From Trileptium ribeirensis (lineage: Eukaryota > Nematoda > Enoplea > Enoplida > Thoracostomopsidae): DNA of 64,000 bases. The translations under genes and the position numbers were made by a program. The notes beneath the pieces are model-generated. The model saw nothing but the letters and a program-made list of their open reading frames with translations, was not told the DNA's origin and made no database searches. Location of the stretch: the NCBI GenBank assembly GCA_030248225.1, contig JASANE010018300.1:1-64000 (forward strand), read 5' to 3'. Positions 24,901 to 34,100 of this stretch are shown piece by piece. Position 1 is the stretch's first letter. Every line of letters starts with the position of its first letter.

Positions 24901-27900
24901 AACCACGTCGTCGTCTTTGTACAGTAACTATCGCAAATACAGGGCTTAAAATATTTAATCGAAAGATATGTAAGTACTGTTGGATAGAGTATTGATATAG
25001 GTTTAATAACTGTTTCACCGCGTAATAATGGACTACAAACCTTTGTTTGAGCCAATATTAGCAGAGTTTATGTTGTTGTCATGTATATACATAATGAAAC
25101 TGTCCACTGTATACAGCAGGATGGTGTCGATCTCCGGATTTTTGGTTCGTATGAGACCCGGAGTAATAACTGAAGCCACAAGTAGCGTCGTCCGCAAACA
25201 ATCGTTTTCTTACGTACGCTGCAAAATTTACCGGAAGGATAGAAGACCAAGTCATGACGCCTCGTATTGGAGCAGGCAATCTTCGATCGATAATCCGATG
25301 CCCCACCAATTCATTATCCGCCAGAAAGGGCACTTGCACGCTTGATGTTCAATAGCTACTCTCATGGCGTTTGCTCACTGAATGAAATATTTTACGAATT
25401 ATTGACTTTACAGTTCGCAAAAAATTGCAGCTGTGGAACCATTGCTTTCCAAAAAAAATGCGCTAACATATCGCCAACAATTAACGATTTTATTTTGTTT
25501 CTGTCCGTAAATTGTATAAAGAAGTAACGGCTAGCTTCAATTAAATACATTAAAGTTTATTTTGGAATATACTGAACCATTCATATTCTAATAATGAATC
25601 AGAAGTGTAGCAAACGTGGTGTCATTCACATTTTTGCTACAACGGAGTCTGTTTTAGGTAATTTACGTCTTAAACGAACATGACAAATGTTGTGTTACTG
25701 CTGCGCCTTCTCAACATTTAGCAAAAGTTTTGATCTCTTACATTTTGCCAAAAAATAACAAGCCGGCATTGGTGAGCGACTCACGGAAGCCCGACCAATC
25801 CAAGTCTGATCCGACAGAGTTTGACGTTGGAACTATTCCAGGGTATTTTTGTATTCAAATGGCCGGAGTCGGTTGTCACAACGAACGTAAAAAATGCTAC
25901 CATCTAATATGTGTTGAATCCTGCACCGGTATTTGCAGACGTGCGCTTAACCTAAAGGTAAGAATGAAAAATTCAGCGAAATAATTTTTGGTTTTTGGTC
26001 AAGCTATCAATACAACAAATTAGTCGTAAATATTTATCATCATTTCTTCCTGATTTTTTGGTGGATAATCTAAGCAAAGCGGTTTAAAAATAATTTCAGC
26101 TTGCCGCTCGCGACTCACTCGAAATCAGAAAGGATAATTGTATTATAGCTGTACTAGCATTAAATCCTCGTTCGATGAACTAACTAGCTCTGTAGTATGA
26201 TACTGTCTGTTTTAACAATCAGTGGTTAAAACAAAAAATTGAACCGAGACGAGCGAAGCGAGCGGAGTTTCCACTGCGCGCGCTAGGAGGAAAATCGTCC
26301 AAATTTTTCGTCTGTCGCTTTCATTCCTAATTCATTTTCGGATTAACGGATTTCGACAAGTTTTTTTGTTCGATAGCAAAAATGATGACGATGTGCCCTC
26401 TAGTTGAAAATTGATCAGCTCCGATCCCATTTTCCGGATCAAAAATGGCAAAAAACAGGTTTTTAAATGTTGTTTGCCAAATCTGACTATATGGGTACCA
26501 CTGTTTCATAACCCATGTCTCGCGACTTAGGCTTCGCATCGAATTAGCTCATTGAGATATTCAACTTTGCTGATCACGACGTTTTTGTGATACCATTCCC
26601 TGGGGCGCTATGGGCCCGAATGGTTCCTTGACCCCTTGCCATAAGTAGCGATTTTTTCAACCCTCGACATGTTGTTTGTTTTCACGGTACAATGAATGGC
26701 TGTTAGGTTATCAAGCACGCTGAGTACGATAGTATTGCTATTTAAAGTCAAAGTTGGCTATATTATACTTTTTCATGGGGTTCCAAGGGTTTTACGGTCG
26801 ACGAACTCGATTTCCAACATTTAGTGTCATTTCGTCTATCTGATTAGTGCACGCAGGTCATCAATAGGTATTTCAGAAATCCGAATGCAATGATTTGGAT
26901 ATCTAGAATCCAGCATGCATATTTCATACCTTTTCATGGGTATTCAATGTGTTTAGGTTCAATGAACCTGTTTTCTAAAATATAGTCTGTCTTCAGTTGT
27001 TTTGCTACGTACTGCGTGTAGGTCATCAAAAATTGTAGGTCAAAAATTATAAATTTTGAATATACGGTGATAATTTTGAAACTATCCGACTCTGGCAAAA
27101 TCCGGCGCCGCACTTTCAAACATGGGACCTGGGTTAATCTCCCCCTGGCAAAATTTTCGTCGAATTGAAAAGCCATTATGTTGTAGTGAAACAAATGTTG
27201 TATTGACCACCAACAAATTTGTAAATCATCGAGCTCAATGCAAAAGTAACCCTGAGGGGCGGAAAAATAAAAATAAAATGCAGGCAATGCTAAGCCCAGC
27301 ACTAACTCTGGGGTTCTTATGTGGCCTGTCCACAATCGGCGGATGGGGGACACCTCATTTTTCAAATGCCGCATTTTCATGTCCGCCCCCTTGGGGCGAA
27401 GCCCCCATGTTTTTTGGTCTCAAAATTTGTTTTTGAATGCAAAATAAACATTAATTACAACTATTTCTAATGCTAAAACGACGTTTTATAACTTGAAAAT
27501 ACATGCACTGCAGTGAAATTACATGAAAATGTGGAAATATTTAGCATTTTTAAGCAAAACTTATTCCCACGCCAACTTTATAATTTCCCTCGAGAATGAA
27601 CATGGGCCCCTCGAAGTTCCCCCATTTTTCGGAATGCTGTTAAAGAGGCCAGCTTATATGAGACATACCGTAACCCTAAGTCGGGGGGGGGGGCTGAACT
27701 TCTCGAACATCCCGCTCTAAATTGTTCTTTCTACTAACGTTATAACGTAACGTCCTTCAGGATTACTTACGGTGACTTCATGATAAGCTATAAAAGTCCA
27801 TTCTCTAACTATGTAACTTATTAATGTGATGTGCGTAAAACAAAGGCAGTCCAAATTTATGCCTTATATTTCGTCACATATGATGATTTATAATAAGAGA

Positions 27901-28588
27901 TTTGCTCCCGCTCGCTGTTCAGCTGGTTACGTTTGGGATTACAAACAAGTCGAATGTTTTCTCGTTCTATCGGTAACTTAAATTATAAAAAGCTTGTGTA
28001 ACATCTGTGATAATCCGCCAGAATGCAATTTGTTCGAAAGCAATATTATAGCCTGTAATTGTACTGGCTTGTACATTATAAAATGTGCATTAAATATGGT
28101 TCAGATTTTAAAAAAAGATTTAAACATTTTTTAGTTCTTTTCAATTTCATAGCTTTTTTTAACAATTTAATACTATAAATGTTTTTCACGGATATACCCA
28201 AAAATTTTGCTAAAGTATGAATAATCAAAAATAAACTGGACTTCTATCTTTGTTAGTTCAAATAATGGAATCATCGAATCGGAACTGTCTTTAATGTGTT
28301 GATCCCGGTAGTTAACCGATTTTCTCTCTATAATCCTACACTACATTCAACTCAATAAATAATGAATGGTAATAACACGATGGACTGAAATATCTAAAAG
28401 TTTCGATACATTTGCGTCAAACCATGATTACTTCTTCCTTCTGCGTTTGGTATTTTCAGTATGATATTGTTTGCCGAACGCTTGCTGCAGCCGAACGCTT
28501 GCTGCACAACGAATCACAAGTGACTGTTTCTTTGAGAGAGACCAAGCTGCGTGGAAACATCGAATATTTAGTTCTTACAATACTATAA
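9680..28588 (+). CDS. ANAPC4: Anaphase-promoting complex subunit 4 (APC4), ten exons, 5' end missing
   Basis: Exons: 9680-9981, 10347-10539, 15877-16009, 16949-17180, 18760-19029, 20770-20965, 22262-22419, 23874-24011, 25658-25957, 28460-28588. All introns have GT/AG ends and the phases agree throughout, giving about 683 codons. Known: APC4 is a scaffold subunit of the APC/C, the ubiquitin ligase that drives exit from mitosis, with an N-terminal WD40 propeller and a long helical domain. Seen: propeller strands (GDVILQRL, AYSNGLIRL, GRLLCYAYG), the helical part (AWEDTMIQLDNKF, VGQYLEDGPL) and a late segment HNESQVTVSLRE. The order matches the family from about residue 41. The stop at 28586-28588 leaves a shorter C-terminus than in vertebrates, where the family is about 800 residues. 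Confidence 0.9.
10347..10539 (+). CDS. ANAPC4: APC4 exon b
   Basis: The acceptor is gatattctag and the donor is gtgagttcg. It starts in phase 0 and ends in phase 1 (DFLWI plus one base). Using the earlier AG at 10309-10310 would bring an in-frame TAG at 10344, so the nearer acceptor is preferred. The product carries a Ser/Gln-rich linker as in the family. Confidence 0.85.
10970..11960. repeat. Three tandem copies of a 330-370 bp unit
   Basis: Units start with ggtcaaaatg at 10970, 11339 and 11672. Each contains gtacccttcacggaag or a variant, then tttatttcatag and aatgataaatgccgatgcct. The last copy is cut short near 11960. Sequence just before the first copy (10850-10960) looks related but is more diverged. 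Confidence 0.92.
13915..14010. repeat. TTCCGG-rich simple repeat, copy 1
   Basis: Runs of ccggttccggttccgg and its complement accggaaccggaattccgg. The two orientations meet inside the patch, so it can fold on itself. A related patch lies at 15008-15092. Confidence 0.85.
15008..15092. repeat. TTCCGG-rich simple repeat, copy 2
   Basis: ggttccggttccagttccgg and similar words, related to the patch at 13915-14010. The two may be the ends of one decayed 1.2-kb insertion, as both look like the border of an element, but no target duplication was seen. Confidence 0.8.
15877..16009 (+). CDS. ANAPC4: APC4 exon c
   Basis: Acceptor atttcag, donor gtaaaaat. Phase 1 in, phase 2 out. Encodes ATDDGRLLCYAYGF and ends AVERG, matching the last propeller strands before the helical domain. 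Confidence 0.9.
16442..16483. repeat. Perfect 12-bp inverted repeat (hairpin) in APC4 intron
   Basis: aaatcgttcgcg (16442-16453) and cgcgaacgattt (16472-16483) are exact reverse complements around an 18-bp AT-rich loop. No function assigned. Confidence 0.9.
16949..17180 (+). CDS. ANAPC4: APC4 exon d (helical domain)
   Basis: Acceptor tctttcag, donor gtcaggtt. Phase 2 in, phase 0 out. Encodes SVYDLTQLRNAAQHI and MRDAWEDTMIQLDNKFSNY, which fits the APC4 segment with the conserved AWEEIL-type motif. Confidence 0.92.
17181..18759 (+). other. APC4 intron with a GACGCGGACGG repeat
   Basis: Mostly unique AT-rich sequence; the only structure recognised is the repeat cluster at 18158-18273. No further exon is needed here because the phases of exons d and e join directly. 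Confidence 0.7.
18158..18273. repeat. GACGCGGACGGACGCAATT tandem repeat with inverted arm
   Basis: Three direct copies of ggacgcggacggacgcaatt variants are followed by acgtccgtccgcgtc, the reverse complement of the core, so the last unit and this arm can form a stable hairpin. Related words appear again at 19838-19870. Confidence 0.85.
18760..19029 (+). CDS. ANAPC4: APC4 exon e (helical domain)
   Basis: The acceptor is taaag before 18760, weaker than the others. The donor gtgagttg starts at 19030. Phase 0 on both sides. Encodes a helical stretch with EKGIKTLATSVEHVYSTLRDL and ALFQHVVALQQVV. The frame stays open upstream of 18760, but only this acceptor keeps the phase of exon d. Confidence 0.85.
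19030..20769 (+). other. APC4 intron, mostly unique
   Basis: No exon seen. A GC-rich patch at about 20028-20110 followed by AT-rich sequence resembles the dispersed GC-head/T-run family annotated near 50-57 kb. A single ggacggacgaaatt motif lies at 19838. Confidence 0.55.
20770..20965 (+). CDS. ANAPC4: APC4 exon f
   Basis: Acceptor tttttaag, donor gtacgtg. Phase 0 in, phase 1 out. Encodes IGDLVFKVNEMEHRL and VLLRFFEWLKIVIS, matching the APC4 segment with the F-RWL motif. Confidence 0.9.
21185..21835. repeat. Degenerate 36-40 bp tandem repeat (about 17 copies) in APC4 intron
   Basis: The word gagtttcgcagtcgg recurs every 36-40 bases from 21194 to about 21785, separated by T-rich stretches such as ctttcttttactttt. 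Divergence between copies is substantial. Long open frames across it are translated repeat, not genes. Confidence 0.93.
22262..22419 (+). CDS. ANAPC4: APC4 exon g
   Basis: Acceptor tattatag, donor gtatgtat. Phase 1 in, phase 0 out. Encodes FILDTFAKPW and FRLDKVGQYLEDGPLSF, a well-conserved part of the helical domain. Confidence 0.92.
22420..23873 (+). other. APC4 intron with an inverted repeat
   Basis: Mostly unique AT-rich sequence with CGAAC/CGAGC-rich words (23150-23440). A 21-bp inverted repeat lies at 23457-23477 and 23528-23548 (acagtactcgcc core, one mismatch). No coding support elsewhere. Confidence 0.65.
23457..23548. repeat. 21-bp inverted repeat pair around a 50-bp loop
   Basis: gtcattttgggcgagtactgt and its reverse complement at 23528 differ at one base. 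This may be a small foldback element or the two ends of a MITE remnant; no target duplication identified. Confidence 0.85.
23874..24011 (+). CDS. ANAPC4: APC4 exon h
   Basis: Acceptor atactcag, donor gtattaac. Phase 0 on both sides (46 codons). Encodes a Thr/Ser-rich start then SLLQTVKTVVDTSQCV and MKRVATQ, which aligns with the family segment before the C-terminal beta-rich part. The ATG at 23853 is intronic. Confidence 0.85.
24012..25657 (+). other. APC4 intron with an unexplained open segment
   Basis: The stretch 25028-25345 is less AT-rich than its surroundings and is open for 105 codons on the plus strand and 86 on the minus strand. Neither product is recognised, and the APC4 exons on both sides join in phase without it. 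Confidence 0.5.
25658..25957 (+). CDS. ANAPC4: APC4 exon i
   Basis: Acceptor tgttttag, donor gtaagaat. Phase 0 on both sides (100 codons). Starts VIYVLNEHD and ends KKCYHLICVESCTGICRRALNLK with one Lys/Ser/Asp-rich loop between. Identity to the family is weak, but position, phase and the beta-strand pattern fit. Confidence 0.8.
25958..28459 (+). other. APC4 intron, 2.5 kb, repeat-rich
   Basis: Contains a patch of gagcgaagcgagcgg-type sequence (about 26244-26300), a diverged tandem pair of about 160 bp (near 26768 and 26929, sharing ttttcatggg and gtaggtcatca-like words) and a GC-rich segment at 27110-27420 with a ccccttggggcgaagcccc hairpin. No exon seen. Confidence 0.6.
28460..28588 (+). 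CDS. ANAPC4: APC4 last exon
   Basis: Acceptor tattttcag, phase 0, 42 codons then TAA. The segment LLHNESQVTVSLRETK aligns with a conserved late beta hairpin of APC4. The 5' part holds a 17-bp tandem duplication (gccgaacgcttgctgca twice) that sets the frame. Vertebrate proteins continue well past this point, so the C-terminus is short or an alternative donor is used. Confidence 0.8.
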   Translation, partial: YDIVCRTLAAAERLLHNESQVTVSLRETKLRGNIEYLVLTIL

Positions 28589-29893
28589 AGGTAGACTTTA
28601 TATAGGATAAGTTACGTTTCCAGTCACCCAGTGGTTGTTGTTTTTATACCCAAAAATTTAAATTGCGTATATATTTTTCTCTTGAAGGCAACTTAGTGTT
28701 CAACGTATTGGGGTGCTGAAAATTGAGGCAAATTTGGCATCCTAAATTCTGGCCGGATCCCGGCAAGGTCCCGTAAATAGTGGCGGCAAGTTCGGGTTCA
28801 TTTGGAAGCTCGAGAAGGGGTGAAAAATATAGGTCGCAGGCCACCAAATATTTATTCAGTCCAAAAGACTTTCTGTCTCAATGAATACAGCTGGAATAAA
28901 ATCATATCGAGGGTATTATGGCAAAAGATCGTAAGTGACAATTTTGGCTAAAACCACCTAACAACGTATATTGAGTCAGCAAATATTTCCGTAACTTATA
29001 GCAAAACATCATAAGTGTATGTTTCAAATTAAAATCTGCAATGAATTCTAACAAATTATTGCAACTGCTGTAATATTTATATGACATATGGGAGAAAGTA
29101 GTAAGGGCACTTAAGATGTTTTGCTACTAAAGAAAATAGTACTGAAGTTGATAAAGCAAAATGTCGTAACTACCATTACGATGCTTTGCCACTTGATAGA
29201 TTTCAAAAATTTTAAAATGTTACGTTGTCAAATAAACTTAATTACCCGGATCTCATCCGCAAATTCGCAAAACATAGTAGTGATAAGAATATTTTAGTAG
29301 TTATCTACTCCTTCATTTTAAGGCTGAAGATATAATGTATACATATTCCTTCCGTAGAAGACAATGAAGCTGTATGCACTGATAATGTTCTGCAGTAGAA
29401 ACTGTGAGGTGATTTTACAGTTCGGTGTTGATGCGAGACAGACTAAGTGACCCACTTTCCAACTTTGGTACTCGGTACACCTTGTTAGAGTAAAACTAGT
29501 ACAAGGGCGGGGTAATTATATTACCGTATGTGTTACATTATGCGCTACCCAGCGGATCATAGCTGCCGCTATGCGTTGAGCCAAATCCCTACATGTAAAT
29601 TTGGCCAGCGATAGACCTTATATACATTTTTTCAGGGTTGTTGTGCAATTGTATTTGTAGACTGTTCTATTTTGTTCAAATTCTAAGTTAGTGATTTTGA
29701 AGCAAAACTTAGAAATGATTTTCCGTAGTTCATCTATACAAAATTGAGCGCAGAATTCTTCATTCACAATTCCTTACTTTGCAGCAAATCTGAGAAGTCT
29801 TGCGATCTGCAATTTTAACAGATGCAGAAAGTTGTATAATAATTATGCAGATGCTTAATTATATTTAATATTTTCAGGCATTTAATAATTATT
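28589..29893. other. APC4 3' flank
   Basis: AATAAA at 28895-28900 is a plausible poly(A) signal, giving a 3' UTR of about 330 bases. The rest is AT-rich with no gene or repeat recognised. Confidence 0.45.
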
Positions 29894-30640
29894 GTGGTGC
29901 GAATTATGTCATTTATGTTTACGCCATATGACATAGTATGGGCTAAGATGCCCGGATTCTGTCATTACCCTGGGATAATAATACCAGCTAGTGACATTCC
30001 TGGTTTATCAGTTGAGGACGACAATAACAAAAACCACGTTTATGTTTCATTCTTTCCAAAACATCAGCATAGCAAAATCCAACTAGCTTCCACGTAAAAA
30101 GTCAGCCATCCCAACTGTGGTCGAATTTAACGAGTACTACTGTCGTAAGCTTACCAATAAAAAGACAATCACTGCTATCCATTCTGTGGCTGAATGGGCG
30201 CGATATTACGCTGACAGATATAGCCATTTCCATGTGTTATTGGATCAAATCGCACAAATGCAGTTACCCCCTGGATCGGACTGGGATCGGCTGAGTTTAC
30301 GGCAATTGCAAAACTTGTGTTAAATGATTTGGTTCAAGCAGCTTTACAGGCGGCAGCAGCTTCAATTCCAGCAGCAGCGACTTCATGCACGGCAGCGGCG
30401 ACTTCATCACCTGCAGCAGCGACTTCATCAACGGCAGCGGCGACTTCATCTACGGCAGCAGCGACTTCATCAACTGCAGCGGCGACTTCATCAACGGCAG
30501 CGGCGACTTCATCGACGGCAGCGGCGACTCATCACGGCAGCGCGACTCCAGTTTTGTCGTATTTTTGTTCTACATTGAACTCAAAATCCCCGAGTAAGCT
30601 TATTATTTCTGTGCTATACACACAATTTTTGTAATATTCA
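29894..30640 (+). pseudogene. PWWP-domain gene relic with frameshifts
   Basis: The frame from 29894 reads YDIVWAKMPGFCHYPGIII, matching the start of a PWWP domain (VWAK-x-x-G-x-x-x-WPG type), a chromatin reader fold that binds methylated histone tails and DNA. The frame stops at about 30096. The reading continues in a second frame (VEFNEYYCRKL to about 30280), then a third (SAEFTAIAKLVLNDL) that enters an Ala/Ser/Thr repeat. Two frame changes in 400 bases without splice sites point to a decayed copy, although sequencing errors cannot be excluded. No upstream exon was found. Confidence 0.7.
30340..30545. repeat. 21-bp GCAGCGGCGACTTCATCAAC-type minisatellite
   Basis: About nine copies of a 21-bp unit; in the frame entering from the PWWP relic it encodes repeated AAATSST. 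The unit length keeps all frames open, so three overlapping frames across it are artefacts. Confidence 0.93.
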
Positions 30641-30930
30641 AAACAGACTAATTGTCGTCACAGCACTAATATATATGAAAGTGTAAATGGCCATGACTGT
30701 GTGTAGCTTCTATGAGTAGAAAAGCATGATTTTCACAAACACAACCTGTGAAAACTTTTCCCAGTCTTGCATCGCCTTATTCGATGTAACCGTGCGGTAC
30801 TGCCTAAGCTCACATACTATTAAAGTAATGATAATGAAGAGGTATGTAGATATGACTACGTTTTGGTAAAGGCAACACTAGTTTGTATGGTGCATTAAAT
30901 AAGCACCACAAGCGTTTGATTGTTGATAGT

Positions 30931-30936
30931 TTTATT
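30931..30936 (-). terminator. Poly(A) signal overlapping the MMP stop codon
   Basis: On the minus strand AATAAA spans the last two bases of the final Lys codon, the TAA stop and the next base. No other AATAAA was noticed in the next 90 bases, so the 3' UTR may be only a few tens of bases. Confidence 0.6.
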
Positions 30937-31145
30937 TATAATGCGGCCACGTAGCACACAATTTACCGTAAAGCATTCGTATTCGTTTTATATCATCATC
31001 ATTTAGAGCAACTGATACAGCGCCTGTATCTTTGTCAATATTTGGTCTGTATATTGGAGCCATTATAGCGTCCTTCGATGAGCTATGAGATAGTCCAAGT
31101 GAATGACCGATCTCGTGAGTTGCTACTGTTAGAAGATCTGTCTCC
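30932..31145 (-). CDS. MMP exon 7 (zinc site, stop)
   Basis: Acceptor tttatttcag, phase 2. Encodes TVATHEIGHSLGLSHSSSKD with the three zinc-binding His, the Met-turn, and the last helix ending MLYGK, then CATWPHYK and TAA. Confidence 0.93.
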
Positions 31146-34100
31146 CTGAAATAAATCATATATAAACGACTGATTGTATGCGCCGTTTCATGAATTAGAT
31201 GATAAGAAAAATCTGTTCGTAAAAATCGTCACATTCATTTCAAAAGTTTTTAACGAATAATACTAATACTAATTATAATACGAATACTAATAACACGAAT
31301 AATACTAATTTTTAGCGAAATCGACTGATCCTAAATAAAAAAACAAAACGTCTGTTTGTATGCGTATGTTTGTGAAAACAGAGATACTATTAATTAGCTT
31401 GCAAAACAAATATAATCGTTGTAAAGTTTTATATGACCATAGATTTTTCAATCATAGGTTTTCGATTGCTGTGGATTGTCGATTCGTTTCACTGTTAAAT
31501 TCTAGAAAATGGACTTAGGTATTACATAGCTTTCATAATGTCAACGTATACGTTATCGTTGGTGAAAAATTACCACATATTCTGTATATTCTTTTCTTTC
31601 GCGTCCAAATATGATATAAACTAGACTTTTGTCACGGCATGCAATGTATCTTAAGAAAATTGCAGCTTAGAAATAAATAATAAATTTAATCACAAATTCA
31701 CTCAAAACATTAATCAGAGATATATATTCGCCAACTTTTGGTATCGAGCATCAATGGGCTTTCGATATACCCAATATTCAGTGTCATCGAAATGACACCG
31801 CCCATCTTGAGGATAAAAAGCGTGCGCCAAGACACCACCTAAAATATAACAAACACAGACAATGAGGATTATGGACAGCACTATAGAGACACAAGATACC
31901 CTGTAAACTATAATTGGTAAAGTTCCTCTTCTGTAGAATCAATACCTTTGATTTTGCGACTATATACACGAAGTTTAATTAAGCATAATTGAAGAATAAA
32001 TTATCAAAACTTAACACTGAATTGTTTAAATCAGTAACTTTGAGAAAGCCTTATAAAATAGTAAAAAATTGTATTATAAATGCGGACTATGCTATAACAT
32101 CGTTAATTACCTTTGTGTTTAGCCGTTAAATAATTACAACCATAAATTGTTGCGGATGTTATATTATAAATTTGTAAAAATAGCCGCTATGGCCGCTTGA
32201 CAACTGTGCAATTTTCAATGCATGCCGGACCCCATAAACTTTACTGGATGGGCCTATTCCCATTTTCAGGAAATACCTCCAAAAATAAAATCGCCATTTT
32301 TTGTTTAACGACATTGCTGAATAAAATTCTTCTGCCACAAGATAGATTATCCTATTACCTGTTTACGAGACAATAATGGGAGGTTTATATTCAATAACGG
32401 CCGAAAATCGCGAAATAATTGACAGACATTTCAAATTTTTTACGTTTGATGTGTTTAAGGATTGCCAGATGCCAATATATAAATCTGTCTCAGTCTCTCA
32501 TTTCCCGACAATTAAGCCAAAATTGCAATTAATTTTGGTGTTATTGCCGACCTGAGAGCAAGAAAACGATTTGGCTTAAATTTTACTCAACTTTTAATCG
32601 CGAACCTTTTTGATTTTGTCCTTTTGGAACTCTGATATTTCAAATTAAAATTCTTGCTGGAGACATCAAGTCAAAACTAAACACCACTGAAAGAATTATG
32701 TCATCGAAAGCTTTACGGTTATTCAATCTTTTGTCAACGAAACAGCTTTCTAGCGACGAATCGTTGTTTTAGAAATACTGCAGAAAGTGTAATTCTCAAA
32801 TTTTTGGCTGAAAACATTATGGTTTAATTGTTTCGTACCTTCCGTTGACAAATAATTCTCCTTATGCGAAGCTATGGCTAAAATGCTAACTTTTAGCACC
32901 ATAAATCATCTCATTCCGATTTTTTAATAAAGCTGTTCGGCTCATATCATTCAAAACCATGTTTATTTTTGAAAATACACATTTTATCAAAAAATACACA
33001 AAAAATATGGTTTAGGAACCTCACGTTATACCGCTTTATAAAACAGCGTAGTGCTTGTGGTTCGGTAGGCAATAGTCTATTTTTCTGAATATATGACCTT
33101 CTGCTCCTAAATGAAGACATGGACTCTAACTTTTAATTCAAACCAGGTAACGAAAGGAAGGTAAGCGTTTTCATCTTACGTACACGACGTCTCAACTACC
33201 ACGACTGTAGCCGGTGCTCCAGGAGGGCTGTCGACGGGGATGGTGCTAGACAAGGGGGTAGATTTTCTAAATCTTTTGAGCTTAAAATTTTTCCTAATCT
33301 TTGGCAATTTAACCCAATTTTTTCCAGTTTTAACCCTGTACTTGCAAATTTAGGCAAATTTTTTTCGCAGGTTGGAAGTGAAGGGATGGATGGGTGATGG
33401 TGCAGGGGTAACGGCCGTTTTGTTCCAGCCGTTAAATTGATGAATTTTTGCAAACATACGGAATTCAAACCTTCTACTGAACTAATAAGACTTAGCTAAA
33501 CCTATTTTGTCTTTTAAAATGTTTTGAAATTTTTAATATAACTTACTATTAGCAAGAGTGCATTAGGGAAGAGTATGACACTTCCCTGCACTCACATGTA
33601 AACCCGTGTTTGATGACGCGGACGTTTTCGGCCTGACCCTCCTCCCCAGTTTTTGGGGTGGTCCAGATGCATAGACCCCTCCATTTCTGGGGGAGGGGAC
33701 GGTTGAACCAGTAACTGCTTATAAACCGACCCCCCCAGAAACTGGGGGGTCCGACCTACCAACCCCCAGAAACTGGGCGTCTACGCATGTCGACCCCCTC
33801 CCCCAAAAACACTGGCGGGGTCAGGCTGTAACAACCCTATGTCTTCCCGTTTGGCAATAAATTGATCATGTGAAGCCGGGGGACGTATTAAGTCTTGAAC
33901 CCCAAACACGACTGGCCAAAGCCCTTAACTTAACTTCACACGAAAGAATTTATTTCCTCCTTAGTTAAATTAACTTATTTTCTGAGCTTACTACTGCCCT
34001 AAACTCATTGTCCTTTTCTGCGAACATGCCCTGAGGGTTGGCAAGGCCTAAGCCTAAGATATAATACGCTGGTGGGAAAATCTTATTCTCCTACGTCACA

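Noticed and set aside
25068..25345. Extra APC4 exon in intron h-i
   Set aside because: Exons h and i already join in phase 0, and no acceptor/donor pair here preserves the frame.
31784..31969. Minus-strand frame overlapping MMP exon 6
   Set aside because: It reads the exon in the wrong frame; the correct frame gives GVLAHAFYPQDG.
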